A DNA stretch of 64,000 bases from Incurvaria masculella (taxonomy: Eukaryota > Arthropoda > Insecta > Lepidoptera > Incurvariidae), in contig OX335642.1 in assembly GCA_946894095.1 (NCBI GenBank), positions 19,355,021-19,419,020 on the forward strand, in the 5' to 3' direction. The notes beneath the pieces were generated by a model. It ran no database searches. It worked only from the letters and a program-made list of their open reading frames with translations, and had not been told where the DNA came from. The position numbers and the translations under genes were made by a program. This document shows, in pieces, positions 12,676-26,100 of this stretch (positions are counted from its first letter, which is position 1; each line of letters starts with the position of its first letter).

Positions 12676-12849
12676 TGATTTATAGCTATGATAATAGTAA
12701 TGTCTGATGTCCAGAAGCGAGTTTAACCTCAAAATAATAAATTGTAAAATATAAATATGATCAATGTATTTTCATTTAAGTGTTCTTAAAATATTGTACT
12801 GTTTTTATGACAATTGTGTATGATAATAGATGATATTAAAAGAATATTA

Positions 12850-12887
12850 TCATGGAGGTGAAGATTCGAATTTCTTCACCTCCATGA
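12850..12887. repeat. Perfect 15-bp hairpin
   Basis: The arms tcatggaggtgaaga and tcttcacctccatga lie around ttcgaatt. Confidence 0.8.
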
Positions 12888-13173
12888 GTATTACAAGTCA
12901 TTAGGGTGAGATGTCAGAAAGAGTAACAAAAACAAAAAAAATGCTTGCAAGTTTGTTTGTGTTTCATTACGATTAGACTTTATTATTTTCTTCTCAATAT
13001 ATAGCTTCACTAGCGAACCCGGTAGATAGACGATGTCCTGACGCATACTTCGACAACAGCGTCACCTATCGGATACAACTATAGCTAATAACCATCCCTG
13101 TGAAAAAGAAGTATAAAAAGAAATTCATTAAAATCGGTCAAGCCATTTAAGAGGAGCTTCTTTAACGGCCTCT

Positions 13174-13431
13174 TCAGCTTTTTAACGCATCAGCCTCTAG
13201 CTTTTCAACTTGTATTGCATTAGCCTCTAAAGATTTAAGGCTTGACTTGATTAGAGGCGTTGACGATTTATAAACGATTTTTCCACATGAGAGTGATGTA
13301 CTAGGCGACTGTATCAAGAGCGATAAACGGTTCGAAGTCACGGCCTCGCTATCAGCACAGACCACACCCGGCGAGCGTGCGGTTCTATTACAGCCGTACC
13401 GGCGACCCGGCACACAACGCTCGGTCGTCAA
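13174..13431 (-). other. Open frame of 85 codons, unassigned
   Basis: It reads MTTERCVPGRRYGCNRTARS and later KSLEANAIQVEKLEADALKS, a repeated LEA(N/D)A motif. It is GC-rich against its surroundings. Possibly a retroelement fragment; no family is recognised. Confidence 0.25.
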
Positions 13432-14134
13432 ACTCTGCTTGATTATACCACTACTGTTTACTCTTAAGAGGGGTGGATGTTTTATGTAATGCGCGGCATA
13501 ACGTACGGCAGGCCTTCGTCTAAGAGGTGACCGAAGACGTCCATCTTAAAATCGAAAACCATACCGGCCGACCAGGCGCTTCTTCACACGTAGTTTACGG
13601 TTTTTTTTCCTATCCTATCTACATAGTTGGAGGTTGGACAAATAAAAAGATGATAAAAAGGGACAGAGCGATGGCTTTATGTAGCTCCGAAGAAGATTAT
13701 CCGGGGTACAGACGGAAAAACACAGATATAGACCCTACACTCTTCAGGTAGCAGAACACCCTAAACAAGGACCAACACTATTGGTCGTAAGTACGACTTT
13801 CTCAGGGCATTTCAATTGGGTTGGTGAAAAGGCTCAAAGTTCCCTGAAGAGTTACTCGATCCCCGCGTTGGTGAAACCAAAATTGTGAGGCCGAACGGCC
13901 ACCACTCGGCCCATGTTCAGTTCCTTTGCCCCGCGGAGGGTGCTGGTAGCTCTCACCTGATACAAGCAGATACACCAGAGCCATAGCGGTTATGCTCTTG
14001 TATAAGCTCCACTTTTTTTTTAAATGTGACTGGACATGGATGGCTAATACCACACCTTCTGTCATGGTATTAGCCCAACACACCACATGGGAACTAGGTG
14101 CCATGCCAGGACCTTCCTTATATAGACCATATAT

Positions 14135-17100
14135 ATGTAGTCACGGCATTATATAGATCCACTAGAACGGAGGAATTAACAAACAGAAAACATAAATGAA
14201 TCTGCCTAAGTATTACTTTACAGAAGCTTGGGGACAGAACATATGAAATCTGCATCGATTTAGTACTTCCTTACTTGAGGGTTTTTTATTTGACTAAATT
14301 TGGCGTTTCCTATGTTTTACACGAGTTCAATGTACCGTAGTTGTTTTGGGCTAAAGGGATGCACCATTCCGTCTTGCGGGCTTTTCTTTGGTTAGATAGC
14401 TTTAAAAAATAGGCCCATGCAGCGGTTTTGGCGGTTGATTTTACAACAAAAGTAATGGATCAATCTAATTTGATAATTAATTAATTTAAAAAGCCAAAAA
14501 AATAACACTTAATAAATATACTGCATAGACTTGATCCTGCAAGCTTGCCTTTCGCGAGCATTTGGGCCTAAGTATTTCACCACCAGCTCTATACCCGTAA
14601 TTTGAAATACTCCTACAGTCCCTCCTTCCGTAATAAATGCCGCCGACAGACACAAAGTTTAACATTATGCATACATAGACATATGATTGACGCCTTACCA
14701 GCGGTGCGGATGTTGACTGCAATGAATGAACATTCGAACATATTCGCTTCACGATACATTCTAGATACATACATAGAGCATTTGTTGAAAAAAGCGACCT
14801 ACTTGTTTAATACAAATACCTATTTATTACTAATTTTTATTTGATTTTGATTTGAATTCTCAATGTTTAAGTACTATTCTTTGAAATTTAATATATTTAA
14901 TTGCCAACACCCTTACCAAAAGAAAACGAATGCTGAAAATATTTTGAAACGAGAACGTGCCATTAATCTATTTTACCTTGCATTGTTATTTGGCAGTGTT
15001 TTGGCTATATCATTATATTTATTTTTATTTCTTATATAGGTGAGGATTTCGGAGGAGTATATTTATTATGTAAATATAGTTTTTCGTACCAAGAATGTAA
15101 GTCGATTTTTCTTTCACTAATTTGTCCTTGCTTCACAGTCGATTATACATGCATACATATTACACTATATTTATTATATTGTCATTCCTATAGCAATAAT
15201 TAATTGAATTATGTTTTAAAATTGGCGGATCTTTTATAGTGACGCCCTCTAGATATCGTTGCAGTACTACGGAGCATTTTGAATAACCTTGAGATGTACA
15301 TTTTGGGTTACAAGGGAACTAAAATCCATAGCGGGTGTTTGAATTTCTGTGTCGGTTTTTCCAGCTTACGGCTGAGCATATGTAACGATTTTCAATGCAT
15401 GATCTTTGTCAATTATGAGTCTGAATAGGCAAGATATCTCGCAGATTGACCTCAGACAAGCTTTCTTGCCAGCACACGCTGAAAATGTTCGCGCATGCAG
15501 GAAATGCGCGCAGAGTCAAGCCCCAAGCTCGAGGCATGCGCACAGCGACCACCCTCGCTGCCACCCCGGCCAAGTGATGGGTATTGGTGGTGTCGGATCT
15601 TATCGATTAAATCACCTCGATTATATAAAATTCATTTAGGAGCATTTAGGTAAGTAATATCCACTTTTTATATTGATATCGAAACTCAGATGGTTCCAGC
15701 CAGTGAAATAGTCGGATGTCTTTTCGTTTTAGAGTTACAAAGCTCCAAAGTTGTTAGGCGAAAAACTATAAATATTCATATATTAAGCTTACGTCTGCCT
15801 CCCCTTTTTTTTCATCAATACCATTGACCATGCACTGTAAACGTCCAGAACGATGAACGATCACGACAACCCTACAAATGATTTGCTCTCGGGTTGCATG
15901 CTAAATGGCAGATGTGGACCTTACTCATATTGAACTGAACATTTTTATTTTATTTAACCAATCTCAAGAAAAATCAGGCACATAATACGTTCATAAGGCG
16001 AATTCTAATAAAAGTTATATTATTCTGAAATTTGCGAATTAATTAACCAATTTACAGATCGTAAACATCGAAAATTTCACCGACCGTGCCCAAGAGTTAC
16101 TTTACCTTAACCAAGGAGTGGTAAGCTGTTGCGCCGTTGGATGTGTGTAGGCCGTTTTCGGAACTCAGGGTGCGCTAAGAGGACGGCGCTTCACATATCT
16201 TGCGAAGGGTCGAGTGTGCTTATGCCGCTACGTGCCGGTGAAGTGCCGTAAAGTCTTTCCCAAGCAGCTGTCTCCAATAAGCTTCTCCTCAAATAACTTC
16301 ACTCAAACCGGCTTCTCCTGTGAAGATCAATACAGATGCAATGTTCCGCGAGCTATGTCCCGACGAAGGAATCGGGGCTAGCACAAGATACGACCATTAC
16401 GACATAAAAAAGACTTCCATAAAGAAAGGTAACCTTAGTCGTGCCAATCTCCAGCAAACGAGAGGTTTCTTAAGACACACCTTACTTTCCCAGCTACCAC
16501 CGGCGGCGGGATTAAGCGAAATCTGTCTTTGCAACGACACGCTTTATTCCCACAATTGAAATTTTTGAACACAAGATTTCTCAACTATAACAATGATTAT
16601 TTTTGGATTGATCCATAAAGAGGCAACATAACCCTGACAAATCAAAGGTTACACGAGTACGTGTATAGATAGTACCGGAACGCAAAAAAGATAATTATTG
16701 TATATGGACAGGACTGATAATTTCTCAAATTTGGAAGAAGATATGGAAATTGTTATTGATGGTTTAATTCATGAAATAAATATAGTTTTTTTTTTTACAT
16801 ATGAATTGTTGAATCGTATTTTATTTTGTTTATATTCCTCCTTAATGATTTAGGAATCACTCGGAATCGGCAAAAGCTTACATTTGAACAGATTTACACA
16901 CAAAAGATCACGAGAGGTTTTGGTATATTTTTAGTTATATTTTTAGCAACAAAGCATAGCAGCATTTTTAGTGTACTTGATTTTTAAGAACTAATATTGA
17001 TTGAAGGCAATAGAAGGCATTTTTATTTAAAAAAAAGATATCCAGTATCGATTGCTTAGGACAAAAATACATCACTAGTTAGTCTAACCTCTATCGATCC

Positions 17101-17830
17101 GAACGTCCTCAAAAGCCTTGCTCTGTGTTTGCGTTAGGCTTATTGCAGCAATTGTCATTTCTATCTTCATGGAAAGAAGGCTTATTTTGATTTAACCTAT
17201 GTCATGCTTCCCTAGAGCTAGGTTTTTCTTTCATTTCATAAATATTGTAGGAACCTAGCAGTATTACCAAAGAAATAGGAACCGTACTGCGGAGCATTAA
17301 AATAGTTTTTTTAATAAAAACAGCATATAGCGAGCTAGTGAAAAGCTTGAATAAACCTACAGTGGCATTCATGGAGGCTGTTGCTTAAGCTACAGTGATC
17401 AAAAGTTCTGTTAACCATTGAAATACAGTATCTGTAGCTCGGACAGATTTGTTTGTTTTCAGTGTATTTTTCTCTAATAAAATAAAATTAAAATTGTCAA
17501 AATTTGTTTAAAATAAATGATCAGTTATTCGTACGAGTTTGTTTGTGAAAAAAGAGAATAAAATGTGTTGGTGAAGCAAGGTAAGCATCAATTTTTGACT
17601 GTTTCTTGGAAGGTAAGTATATTTTAACCTCGACACCTAGTCATCTTTGCTTGGTTTATCATCAGTTTGTATATCCTCCTATTTATTCACAACATTGAGA
17701 CAACTTGGTGATGTTGTGTACCACTATTCTTCTGAATGCAGATGTGATGTTATCTTAATATTTATTCATTGATTCTTCGATTTTAAATATAAATAGTTTT
17801 AAATATAGTTCCAAACAGCTATATAATATA
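14135..17830. other. Non-coding stretch, little recognised
   Basis: This is AT-rich DNA without a supported gene. A GC-richer patch at 15410-15640 and another at 16080-16550 look like old transposon pieces, and a short R3 repeat lies at 15113-15165. No splice-bounded exon was recognised. Confidence 0.5.
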
Positions 17831-17831
17831 T

Positions 17832-18356
17832 ACACATGCTCGTGGTGTAGGGGCCAGAGGACTTGCCATTCATGCGAGAGGTAATGGGTCCAAATTCTCG
17901 CCCGGGCCGGGTCATGCACCACTTTATTTCTCTTTCTGAGCTGGATAAGTGAATTTCGGTTGTGAATGCGAGCTGTTCCGCGGTTCGAAACCCATGTAAA
18001 ACTGTACGTCTTCTTCTTACTTTGTGGTGCGTTTAAGCCCGCAGCGTGCGATTATGAAGCGCAAAATCAGGTGAAGGTTCTGCACCTACCCAATATAACG
18101 GTAAACAGACAGTTTTTGTATGCAAAAGTTGTTAGTTTGGGGTAGGTGCCACACCACACACCTCATTACACGCTTCGTAATCGCACTGCAGGTTGTTACC
18201 ACCGCATTGGATGATACTACGGTTTAAGCGACAATTTTTTTAAAGCATTAAAAAAAAAGTCCGTGTTTTCCATTTAGTTCAATGTAGCCGTGATCATGAA
18301 GGGAAGGTCTTGGCATGCCACCTAATTCCATCGGGAATAGGGTTCCATAAAAAAAA
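17832..18356 (+). mobile_element. SINE-A copy, nearly full length, tRNA-derived
   Basis: The head gctcgtggtgtaggggccag with a B-box-like region, then caccactttatttctctttc, gaacccatgtaaaactgt, ccgtgttttccatttagttc and aaggtcttggcatgcc follow the order seen in every other copy. The nested MITE at 18041-18189 splits it. Confidence 0.8.
18041..18189. mobile_element. Small MITE nested in a SINE copy
   Basis: The ends gtgcgattatgaagcg and cgcttcgtaatcgcac are inverted repeats, and inner text (gcacctaccc / gggtaggtgc) pairs too. The surrounding SINE sequence stops at taagcccg and resumes at ggttgttaccaccgc. Confidence 0.75.
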
Positions 18357-18594
18357 TATATAATATCGCTTACCCGCAGTGATAGGCAGAGATGAGATAA
18401 CGCCAAAATTGCGGCATACTTCTCTTGCTTCCTCTAAATACATTTTTCATACTTTTTTTTTTATTTATTCATATAGTAAAAAAAAGGAATGCCAGCGTTA
18501 TAAAACTTAGGTCGTATGAAGACAATGAGTTACTTTTGATTATAATGTTCTGCACAATATTTATGTTGTAGTGTTGTAATACTTTGGTATTTTG

Positions 18595-18780
18595 GCCGTG
18601 TACGCAACGGCACGGCGGCGGTGGCGGCGCCACAGCGGGAGCAGCAGTCGATGACTTATGTGGGTAGTTCGCATAGTTTCATATCGTCATCGGTCTCGGA
18701 TTTTCAATTGCCGGACTAGGCTTCTGTCCGTATCCCGGCTAGTCACACTGGGAGTCACACCCTCGGATTCGTATAAAGTT
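18595..18780 (+). promoter_or_regulatory. CpG-rich block, candidate promoter or non-coding first exon of GABA-B-R3
   Basis: A short island rich in CG and GGC repeats (acggcacggcggcggtggcg) sits in AT-rich DNA 1.2 kb before the coding start. No long reading frame fits. Because exon 1 has an acceptor just before its ATG, an upstream leader exon is expected and this is the best candidate. No TATA box or clear donor settles it. Confidence 0.25.
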
Positions 18781-19616
18781 AATTTATTATGGTTGTGTAG
18801 GAAAAAGATGAAAAGATAATCAGAATATTTTTACACACAATTAAAAACACAAACATAAAATAGTTTACAGGTATACAATAAATAACTATAAGATATTCGA
18901 AAGTAAACAATCTGAAAGTGTACGTGTATTTAATTAGTTCGAGATGGATATTATATTTAAATGAAACAAAAAATCCTTGCAAAGGGCTTGTTGAACTTAT
19001 TCATTCTCATAATTTATATCTAAATATGTAGTTGCAAATAATGCTGTATATGTAAACCAAGCGATTCAGATTTCAGTGTTTTATTGGATAAACTTGTAAA
19101 GATGTTGTCCTGAATGCCATTATAAATGTATTTATATGAAATCTTGATCTGCGATTACGGGTGCTAATTACTAATGGCCTTTGCGAAGTGATTCATGAGT
19201 CTCTAGATGATACAGTCTCCCGAGCTCGCCAATTCTACTCATTCGGCTTTAACTATTAGCTCAATATTACGTCACCTATTAGATCTTTATGTCCATCCTC
19301 TTCTCGATTCTCGTCACAATATTTTCAGTTGATAGATCTACCATTTCTAAACTAGTCCAAGATCTAAAGAAGTTGTCTCGATCATTTGAGCTTTTATTAT
19401 CAATTTGTGCAACAATAGAAGTGAAATACATACATACACTCGAAAACCATAATTATCCTTCTTGCGCAGTCGAGTAAAAAGAAGAAAGGTTTTGTGGTCG
19501 TTACTTTGGGTCGAAAATATTTACTAATGAAATAAATTTTATTTAAACCCAAAAATAATCAGTTTATTGATAACTTGGTGTGATAAATGGCTCCCCTTGC
19601 ATTCATTTATAATATA

Positions 19617-19890
19617 CTAGCTGAGGACATTTACCCGGCTCCGCTCGGGTCAATGTCGTTTTGGACGAATGTCGGGCTGAACGTAATATTTTATTTTACC
19701 TGAGTTTCCCATATAAAACTTTAATCCTCTTTGAATTATTTTTTTGCCACAAAAGGTAGCCTATGTCCTATCACAAGGTCAAGACTGTCTCTTTACGTAG
19801 TTTTATTAAAATTGGTTAAGCCGCTTAGGTGTGAAAACTTAACAGACAGACAGAGCTACATTCGCTTTTATAATATAAATAATTTAATTT
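19617..19890 (+). mobile_element. LINE 3' end, 'agctgag...cccggctccg' family
   Basis: It runs from ctagctgaggacatttaccc to acagacagacagagctacat and tttataatat, a common lepidopteran RTE-like 3' end. It ends about 90 bases before exon 1. Relatives lie at 36470-36622 plus 37168-37265 and, on the minus strand, at about 57995-58135. Confidence 0.65.
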
Positions 19891-19979
19891 TATTATATAA
19901 TTTTATTAAGTATAGCTAGATTATGGATAAGTACGAACAATCAGACATTTAAATTGATTTCAGTAATAAATCCGCCATC

Positions 19980-20157
19980 ATGGATGCACGAAGACCATGG
20001 CTCACCACCGCTCCCATGGGTTGGTGGCTGGTTATGTGGATGTCACTGCTGTGCTGCTGCGCAGGACAGAAGCCCAACTTGGAAGTGTACCGCCGCCAGG
20101 ATGTCTACATAGCTGGCTTCTTCCCGTTCGGGAAAGGCGTCGAAAACTCAAACACAG
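19980..20157 (+). CDS. GABA-B-R3: Exon 1: start codon, signal peptide, first strand of the ligand-binding module
   Basis: The exon encodes 59 residues plus one base (phase 1). A hydrophobic core, [15 protein letters not shown], forms the signal peptide and cleavage is likely near residue 29. It is followed by [16 protein letters not shown], the usual opening strand of the flytrap module. The donor is ACAG|gtattg. An acceptor (gatttcag) ends at 19963, 16 bases upstream of the ATG, so the leader is probably spliced. Confidence 0.92.
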
Positions 20158-23100
20158 GTATTGACAAGTGTTTTGGTTAAATCAGGCCCCAACTCCTTCA
20201 TTGGGTGGAAAAGCTCCAGCTTTTCCAACTTGCATATTTTATTCCTGCCCTCCTGACCTATATCCAAAGCAGTCGCCGTAGAGATTTAGAACACCTTTTG
20301 TGTTTGTCCTAACGGTTTTTTTTAATAGTAGTTTATACAAGATCGATCCCAATCCAACAGTCCGCACATCCACTGATATACCTCGCTCGTTAGTGAAAGA
20401 AACAATAATTCTTAACATTTTAAACTTTACAATATCAACTGGGACGTAATTTTCCAACGAAATGTGTGTTGCGTTTTGATAATAATCCCATAAACAGAGA
20501 AAATGTTATGATGGTCTCAGGACGCGGTGTGATGCCGAGTGTGAAGCTGGCCCTGGACCACGTGAATGAGCACGAGACGGTGCTGAGGAACTACCGCCTG
20601 CACATGTGGTGGAATGACACCGAGGTAAGCATCTTTTGTGCCCAGCGAGTACGGAAGGACGGGAGTCATTCGTATCAAAACTCATTCGTATGGCGGCAGC
20701 GTAGCCACGAGTTAGTAGTAAACGTCTAACTGTGGTTAGTTCGCGTACGAATGCGGGACGCGCAGTATTGAATGTTCGTTTCACTAATGACGAATATTAA
20801 TGCATCGTGAAACTGTAAAGTTCTTAAATATTCTTACGCGTCGTCGAAACTTGAGAAAAACAGTAATAAGCGAATTCGTAAGTGGACTGACTCGCCGGCG
20901 GTGCATCCATTGGATGTATAAGTGGCCTCGCCGCCCCCATACCATCCAGTTTCAGTTGCTACTCCCGTTCTTCCATGCTCGTTAGTGTATGTCGCACTCT
21001 CTTTTCTTCTGTCATTCTCTCTGTCACTCTACGCTACGGGCCGATTCGTGTTGTTACAAAAATCGAATTAATCAAAATCGTTCTAAATGTTCACTCGATT
21101 TATCAAATCGAATTGTCGATAGAAATAACAATCAAATAATCATTCGAATGATTCAATGCAAAGACCGGGAAAATAAATACATAAATAAATTATGAAGACA
21201 TCTATTACGACTACACTGTAATGACTTGCAGTGCAATGCCGCTGTGGGGGTGAAGTCTTTCTTCGACATGATGCACAGCGGCCCTCACAAGCTGATGCTG
21301 TTCGGCGCAGCCTGCACCCACGTCACTGACCCCATAGCCAAGGCTTCCAAGCACTGGCATCTTACTCAGGCAAGTAAATGTGTCACCAGCCAACCAAAAG
21401 GTGTAGAAGGTGCTTAAGCGAATGTAATGATATTCTCAGGTCGTGACTTTCATTTTTACATTTTATACTGCACTGTACTTTCGCAGCTTCCCATGTTTAT
21501 TTGCTTGGTTTTCTAGTTTAAATATATAACTTCACTTTTACCAAGGTATGGCTACTATAGAGTAAATAAGCACGTATTAGATGAATGTCCCGACATTCAC
21601 GCAATATTAGAATTTATTAAAATGTCGCCAACAAAAAAAAAATGCGCAGGAGCTGAAAGTTCAGGGTGTTTTTTTTAAATATAGCGCTAGCAAAAGAATG
21701 ACGCGTTTTTATATTTTTTCAATAGATATTTAAAAAGTTTCGCCAATATTCATTTATTTGAAATATTTACGAAATATTTTTTAAGGGTAAATTTTCTCCT
21801 TGATGGCTTCGTAAACCATCCAAACTGCCTCAGTTGGGGCTCAGAAAATGCCCAAGTGATTGTTGAAGATAAAAAACATCTGTAAATGATGGACGCGAAT
21901 TATAGGCTTGAGGTACCATCGCATTATTCTACAGAAGTGCCGTTCGTCAGGCAATATCAAAACATATTCTCAACCTATTGATAAAGTTTATAAATTTGTT
22001 TACATCTCTATTTATTTCTTACATGTCCTTGTATCACCGTATGCTCTATTTACATAATAAATTAATTTAGATCGAAAGTCAATATTATTATATCCTATCC
22101 AGGAGTGCCAGCAGGTTTTCTCGCCATCAGCGGGGGAACGCCGCCGCCTTCATTGAGGCTATGTCCAATACTCCAATGGAGGAATATTTTTATTCATAAC
22201 TAATGTTTGCTTTTGATATTTTAAAAATGTTATCATAACCAATATTATCTAGTATTTATCCGAAAAGTACACGAAATACGATCAAGTCAATTTGGAACAT
22301 TATCCTTTATTTATTTAGTTTTTTCCCATTTAGGCTATAACAATACAACATACCCCTAATGAATAAGCCGGGATTCATTCAATCGCAAAATTATGCTTTG
22401 CAGCTTTCATACGCCGACACCCATCCGATGTTCACGAAGGAGGCCTTCCCGAACTTTTTCCGGATCGTCCCCTCAGAGAATTCCTTCAACTTGCCCCGAT
22501 TGGCGCTCCTGAAACACTTCAACTGGACGAGGGTCGGCACGATATACCAGAACGAGCCCAGATATGCTTTGGTGAGCTTCATATATTTCGATTCAAAAGG
22601 GTGTGCTGGTGCCTACTTATGTATTAGAGGGAGAGTTTGTGTGGCAGAAGAGGCACTAATTTAGAACGAATGCGGTGCTTCAGGAAAGGTTGTGAAATTA
22701 GTTTCGTAGAAAAAAATCACAATATTCAGGTGAGAGGGCTTGTTAACTGAAAGAAGATAAAGTGAAGAGAATTAAAAAGGGTATAATTAGATGTAGGACC
22801 GAATAGTAGAACGAATTGGTGATAAGCGAATGACGAAACAAATGTATACAGCAGAACTGAGTGCCCAGGCTTAGGAAAACGTATACCAGATTTACAATAT
22901 ATTTTGTAAAGGACAGGAACGTAGGAGCATATATGAATATGTAGAGAAAGCACAATAAATATGCTGTGAGCATCTTATGGCAGTCTATCATCTTCGTCTA
23001 CCCTTTAAGGAAAGTGCGGTTATGCTTATACTACGTTACGTTACGTACACTACGTTAATAATGTAAAACCGGATTATTAGTATCCCTGCGTAATGATACG

Positions 23101-26100
23101 ATGTTAAGCATTGAAAACCAGAACCTGTAACAGAGGCCTTAGTAAACACATCACACGGATATTAGGTGCCATGTCAGTATAATAATTATATTCTAGCGAC
23201 TCGTAGTTCAGGGACACGGGCTTGCCCTCTATGCCCTGGCCATGGGTTCGATCCCCATCTTGTTCATGCACCACTTTATTTATCTTTTCGAGTTGGATGG
23301 ATAAATTTCGGCATGAATGAGAGCTGTATCCTACTAGGTGGTACGGTTAAGCCCGCCTAGTTGTTTCCATCGCATTGGATAAAAAAATAGTCGAAGTGAG
23401 AATGAAAAATTGTTTGTGATCTCAAAACAATTCAATTAAGGTAAGATACTGGGATGGCAATTTATGGGTGCGGAATGGGAAGGGAATGCGGTGTGTTGAG
23501 CTAGCATCATGACGAGGGTTGTGATATTAACTGAGCCATCCATATCTAGTTGCGAATAATTTTTATTACCTCTTCATTCATCCAATGCAATGGTACCAAC
23601 CCTGTCTGAATTGGTGGAGGTAGTGCTAGAACCTAGAATTTAAGGAATGTGCCTACAGTCTAACGTGAAATCCAAAGGACGGTCAGTAGTATTTAACCTC
23701 AAGCTCGAAACCCGAGGTGCCCCTGGGCTACCGTAGTTGTCCATTGCAAACAATCCCGTAAAATAAGCTTGCAATTTGATTCCTATTCCAAAATGATGAT
23801 TCAAGAAGGATGATTCAGAAAGAGATTGTGCTCTTTCTGAATCATCCTTGTTGACAAGTCGAATTCGGACATTGGACATAGATAAGAGCTGCCATTATCA
23901 ATAAAGTCTAAGTCAAGCAAAAAGCCAATAATACTGAATGAGGCAAAAGCAATGTCTGTTTTCAAGGAAAGTTTTTCTCAATAACATTCAGTAATAAATT
24001 AAAAAAAAATCTAGCAAATTCGGGACGCGCAACATCGAATGTTCGTTGCACTAAATAGCGTTCCGTGAAATTCTTAAGTGTTCCAACCACCAAATCAAGA
24101 AAATCGAGCAAAAATTGGAGTTTGTATGTTGCAAGTCTTGAAACCAAACATTAAAAATAAATCATCATATTCCAATGCCGTCAAACAACTCCCCTTGATT
24201 TATGCATACTGCACACCAATTTAGAGGTGGACGCTGGGTGTAGTTAAATAAAAATGCGATTGTTTTGTTTTATAACCACAATTTCCGAAACTCATCAATG
24301 TATCTATACAATTCACAAACATTGGCTTACAGTACAATTTTATTACGTTATAGCATGGTTTTAATCTATAGTGAGATAAAAAATAATAATAAAAAAATAA
24401 ATAAAATAAATAAATAAGACAATCATTTAAAAACGTCAATCAATTAATCAGCAGATCTATGCAGTACGATATATAATTCTTTAAATCAGGCGAGAATCCT
24501 TTTACCAGTCAATCGAGGATTCAAAAGCTTTTATACAATGAAAATACTCTATTTTATTTTATGATATAATTTGTCACTAAATATTCCGGTTTTCTTGGTG
24601 TCTACTGCGTGTTACACTTTTTGTCATGAATTTTATGTCTTGAAACATAGGATACAAGTAAATTGAAATAACAAGAAACAGTAAGCTTTCTTGTGTAATA
24701 TTTTGGGCCTCGGCGGATGAGGTGGGCTGCCCTTGTTCGGATGTCAGGAGGAAATGCGATGGGATGGAGAAAGGCAGGATCACGGAGGAGGGGGCGATCC
24801 TGAAATCGGCGGTGTTCTCAGTTTTCAAACTATGTAAACATTCAGTACACAGAAAATAAAAGACAATCATTCATAGGATTCATATATGAATTTAACAAAT
24901 AAAAATAATCAACTTCAGTTGATGTGCAAGGTCATGAATTAATAAAAAAATTAGAAACAGCGAAACAGATTCAAAAACCCGTAACATGTAATAGATTATT
25001 TTAATAATAGTAAATGCAATGAAATAAAGTAGTAAAGAAAAAATGTAGTTCATTATCTGGATCATAACTTGCGAAGCCCCAATGAAAAATTATGCATGTT
25101 TTTCCATGCTGTTATATGTTATGTGTCATGCTCATTAAGGGAAGCTCCAGGCTTTCTGTAGGATCATAATATCATAACATAATATCTTATTCGTATATGG
25201 TTGCTCTCAAACCATTGTACTCTTAATTTTCTGTAGGTGGTAGCATTTAAAGTGTAATATTATATAGTTTTTTTTTTAGCTGTAAGAATAATAATGTATT
25301 TTGTATTTTGACTCTTTGTTTACAGGTCACTGTAGTAGTTCATGACAGAAATAATCGTATTAAAACTAAATCGTACAGAGCTTTCACAACTTTTTCATGT
25401 TTCCACTGGAGTAGTGCATCGCTTTAAGGTCCCTACTTGCGGCGACGCTGGGTTCGGGTCTCCTCTTTCCCTAAAATATGGTTGATAGAGGCGATGGCTG
25501 TGCCTGGCGTGATGCTCGTGAACGGGTGCTGTTTGTGGGGACTGGCTTGCTCCAATTGGCAACATTCTAGATGGCGGGCATGGTCTTTACTATTAAACTG
25601 ATATTTGTCATGAACTGTTGCATATGACATGAATTGCTGATTCTCGTCAATTCATATTAATTTAGCGTGTTTATCTGTGAGTCTAAATACTTTTGTAAAT
25701 TTAGACTAAGTGGACGTTGAAAAAAAAAAACCAGCGGAGTTTCTTTCCAGTTCTTCTTCGCTGGGATTTCCCCGAACTGGCTAATGATAAAATATGACAA
25801 ATCCGAGTGCAGTGTACTGTCTATGGATGATGAATAAACAATAAACAATATACATACCTTCACGCCGATTTTTCGGAGGGGTAGGCAGAGCTTATAGAGC
25901 ACCATCGCAGCACACTTCTGTTGCTTCATCTACAGACACACATATTTTCATACATGCTCTACGATTATAGGTGCTAAACACCTGACCTTTACGATGTATC
26001 ACCTTTGCGTCAAAAAAATGCATATGACATACCTTCAGGCCCACAACCGGCTGGTGGCGGACCTCGACGCCCATGAGTTCCAAGTGGTGGAGACGCAGAG

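Larger units (their letters stand above)
5703..14011. other. Stretches between listed repeats, 5.7-14.0 kb
   Basis: 5703-6140 (with a TTCTTA tract at 6027-6056), 6593-7417, 7923-8590 (three copies of gggccacaagtt at about 8333), 9206-9626, 9947-11147, 11581-12404 and 12676-14011 contain no supported gene. A LINE-like tail (aaaatcggtcaagccattt) lies near 13130. Confidence 0.45.
21370..26038 (+). other. Introns 3 and 4 outside listed repeats
   Basis: 21370-22403 and 22572-23197 show nothing clear. 24120-25197 is AT-rich with no recognised element. 25851-26038 leads into the exon 5 acceptor. Confidence 0.5.
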
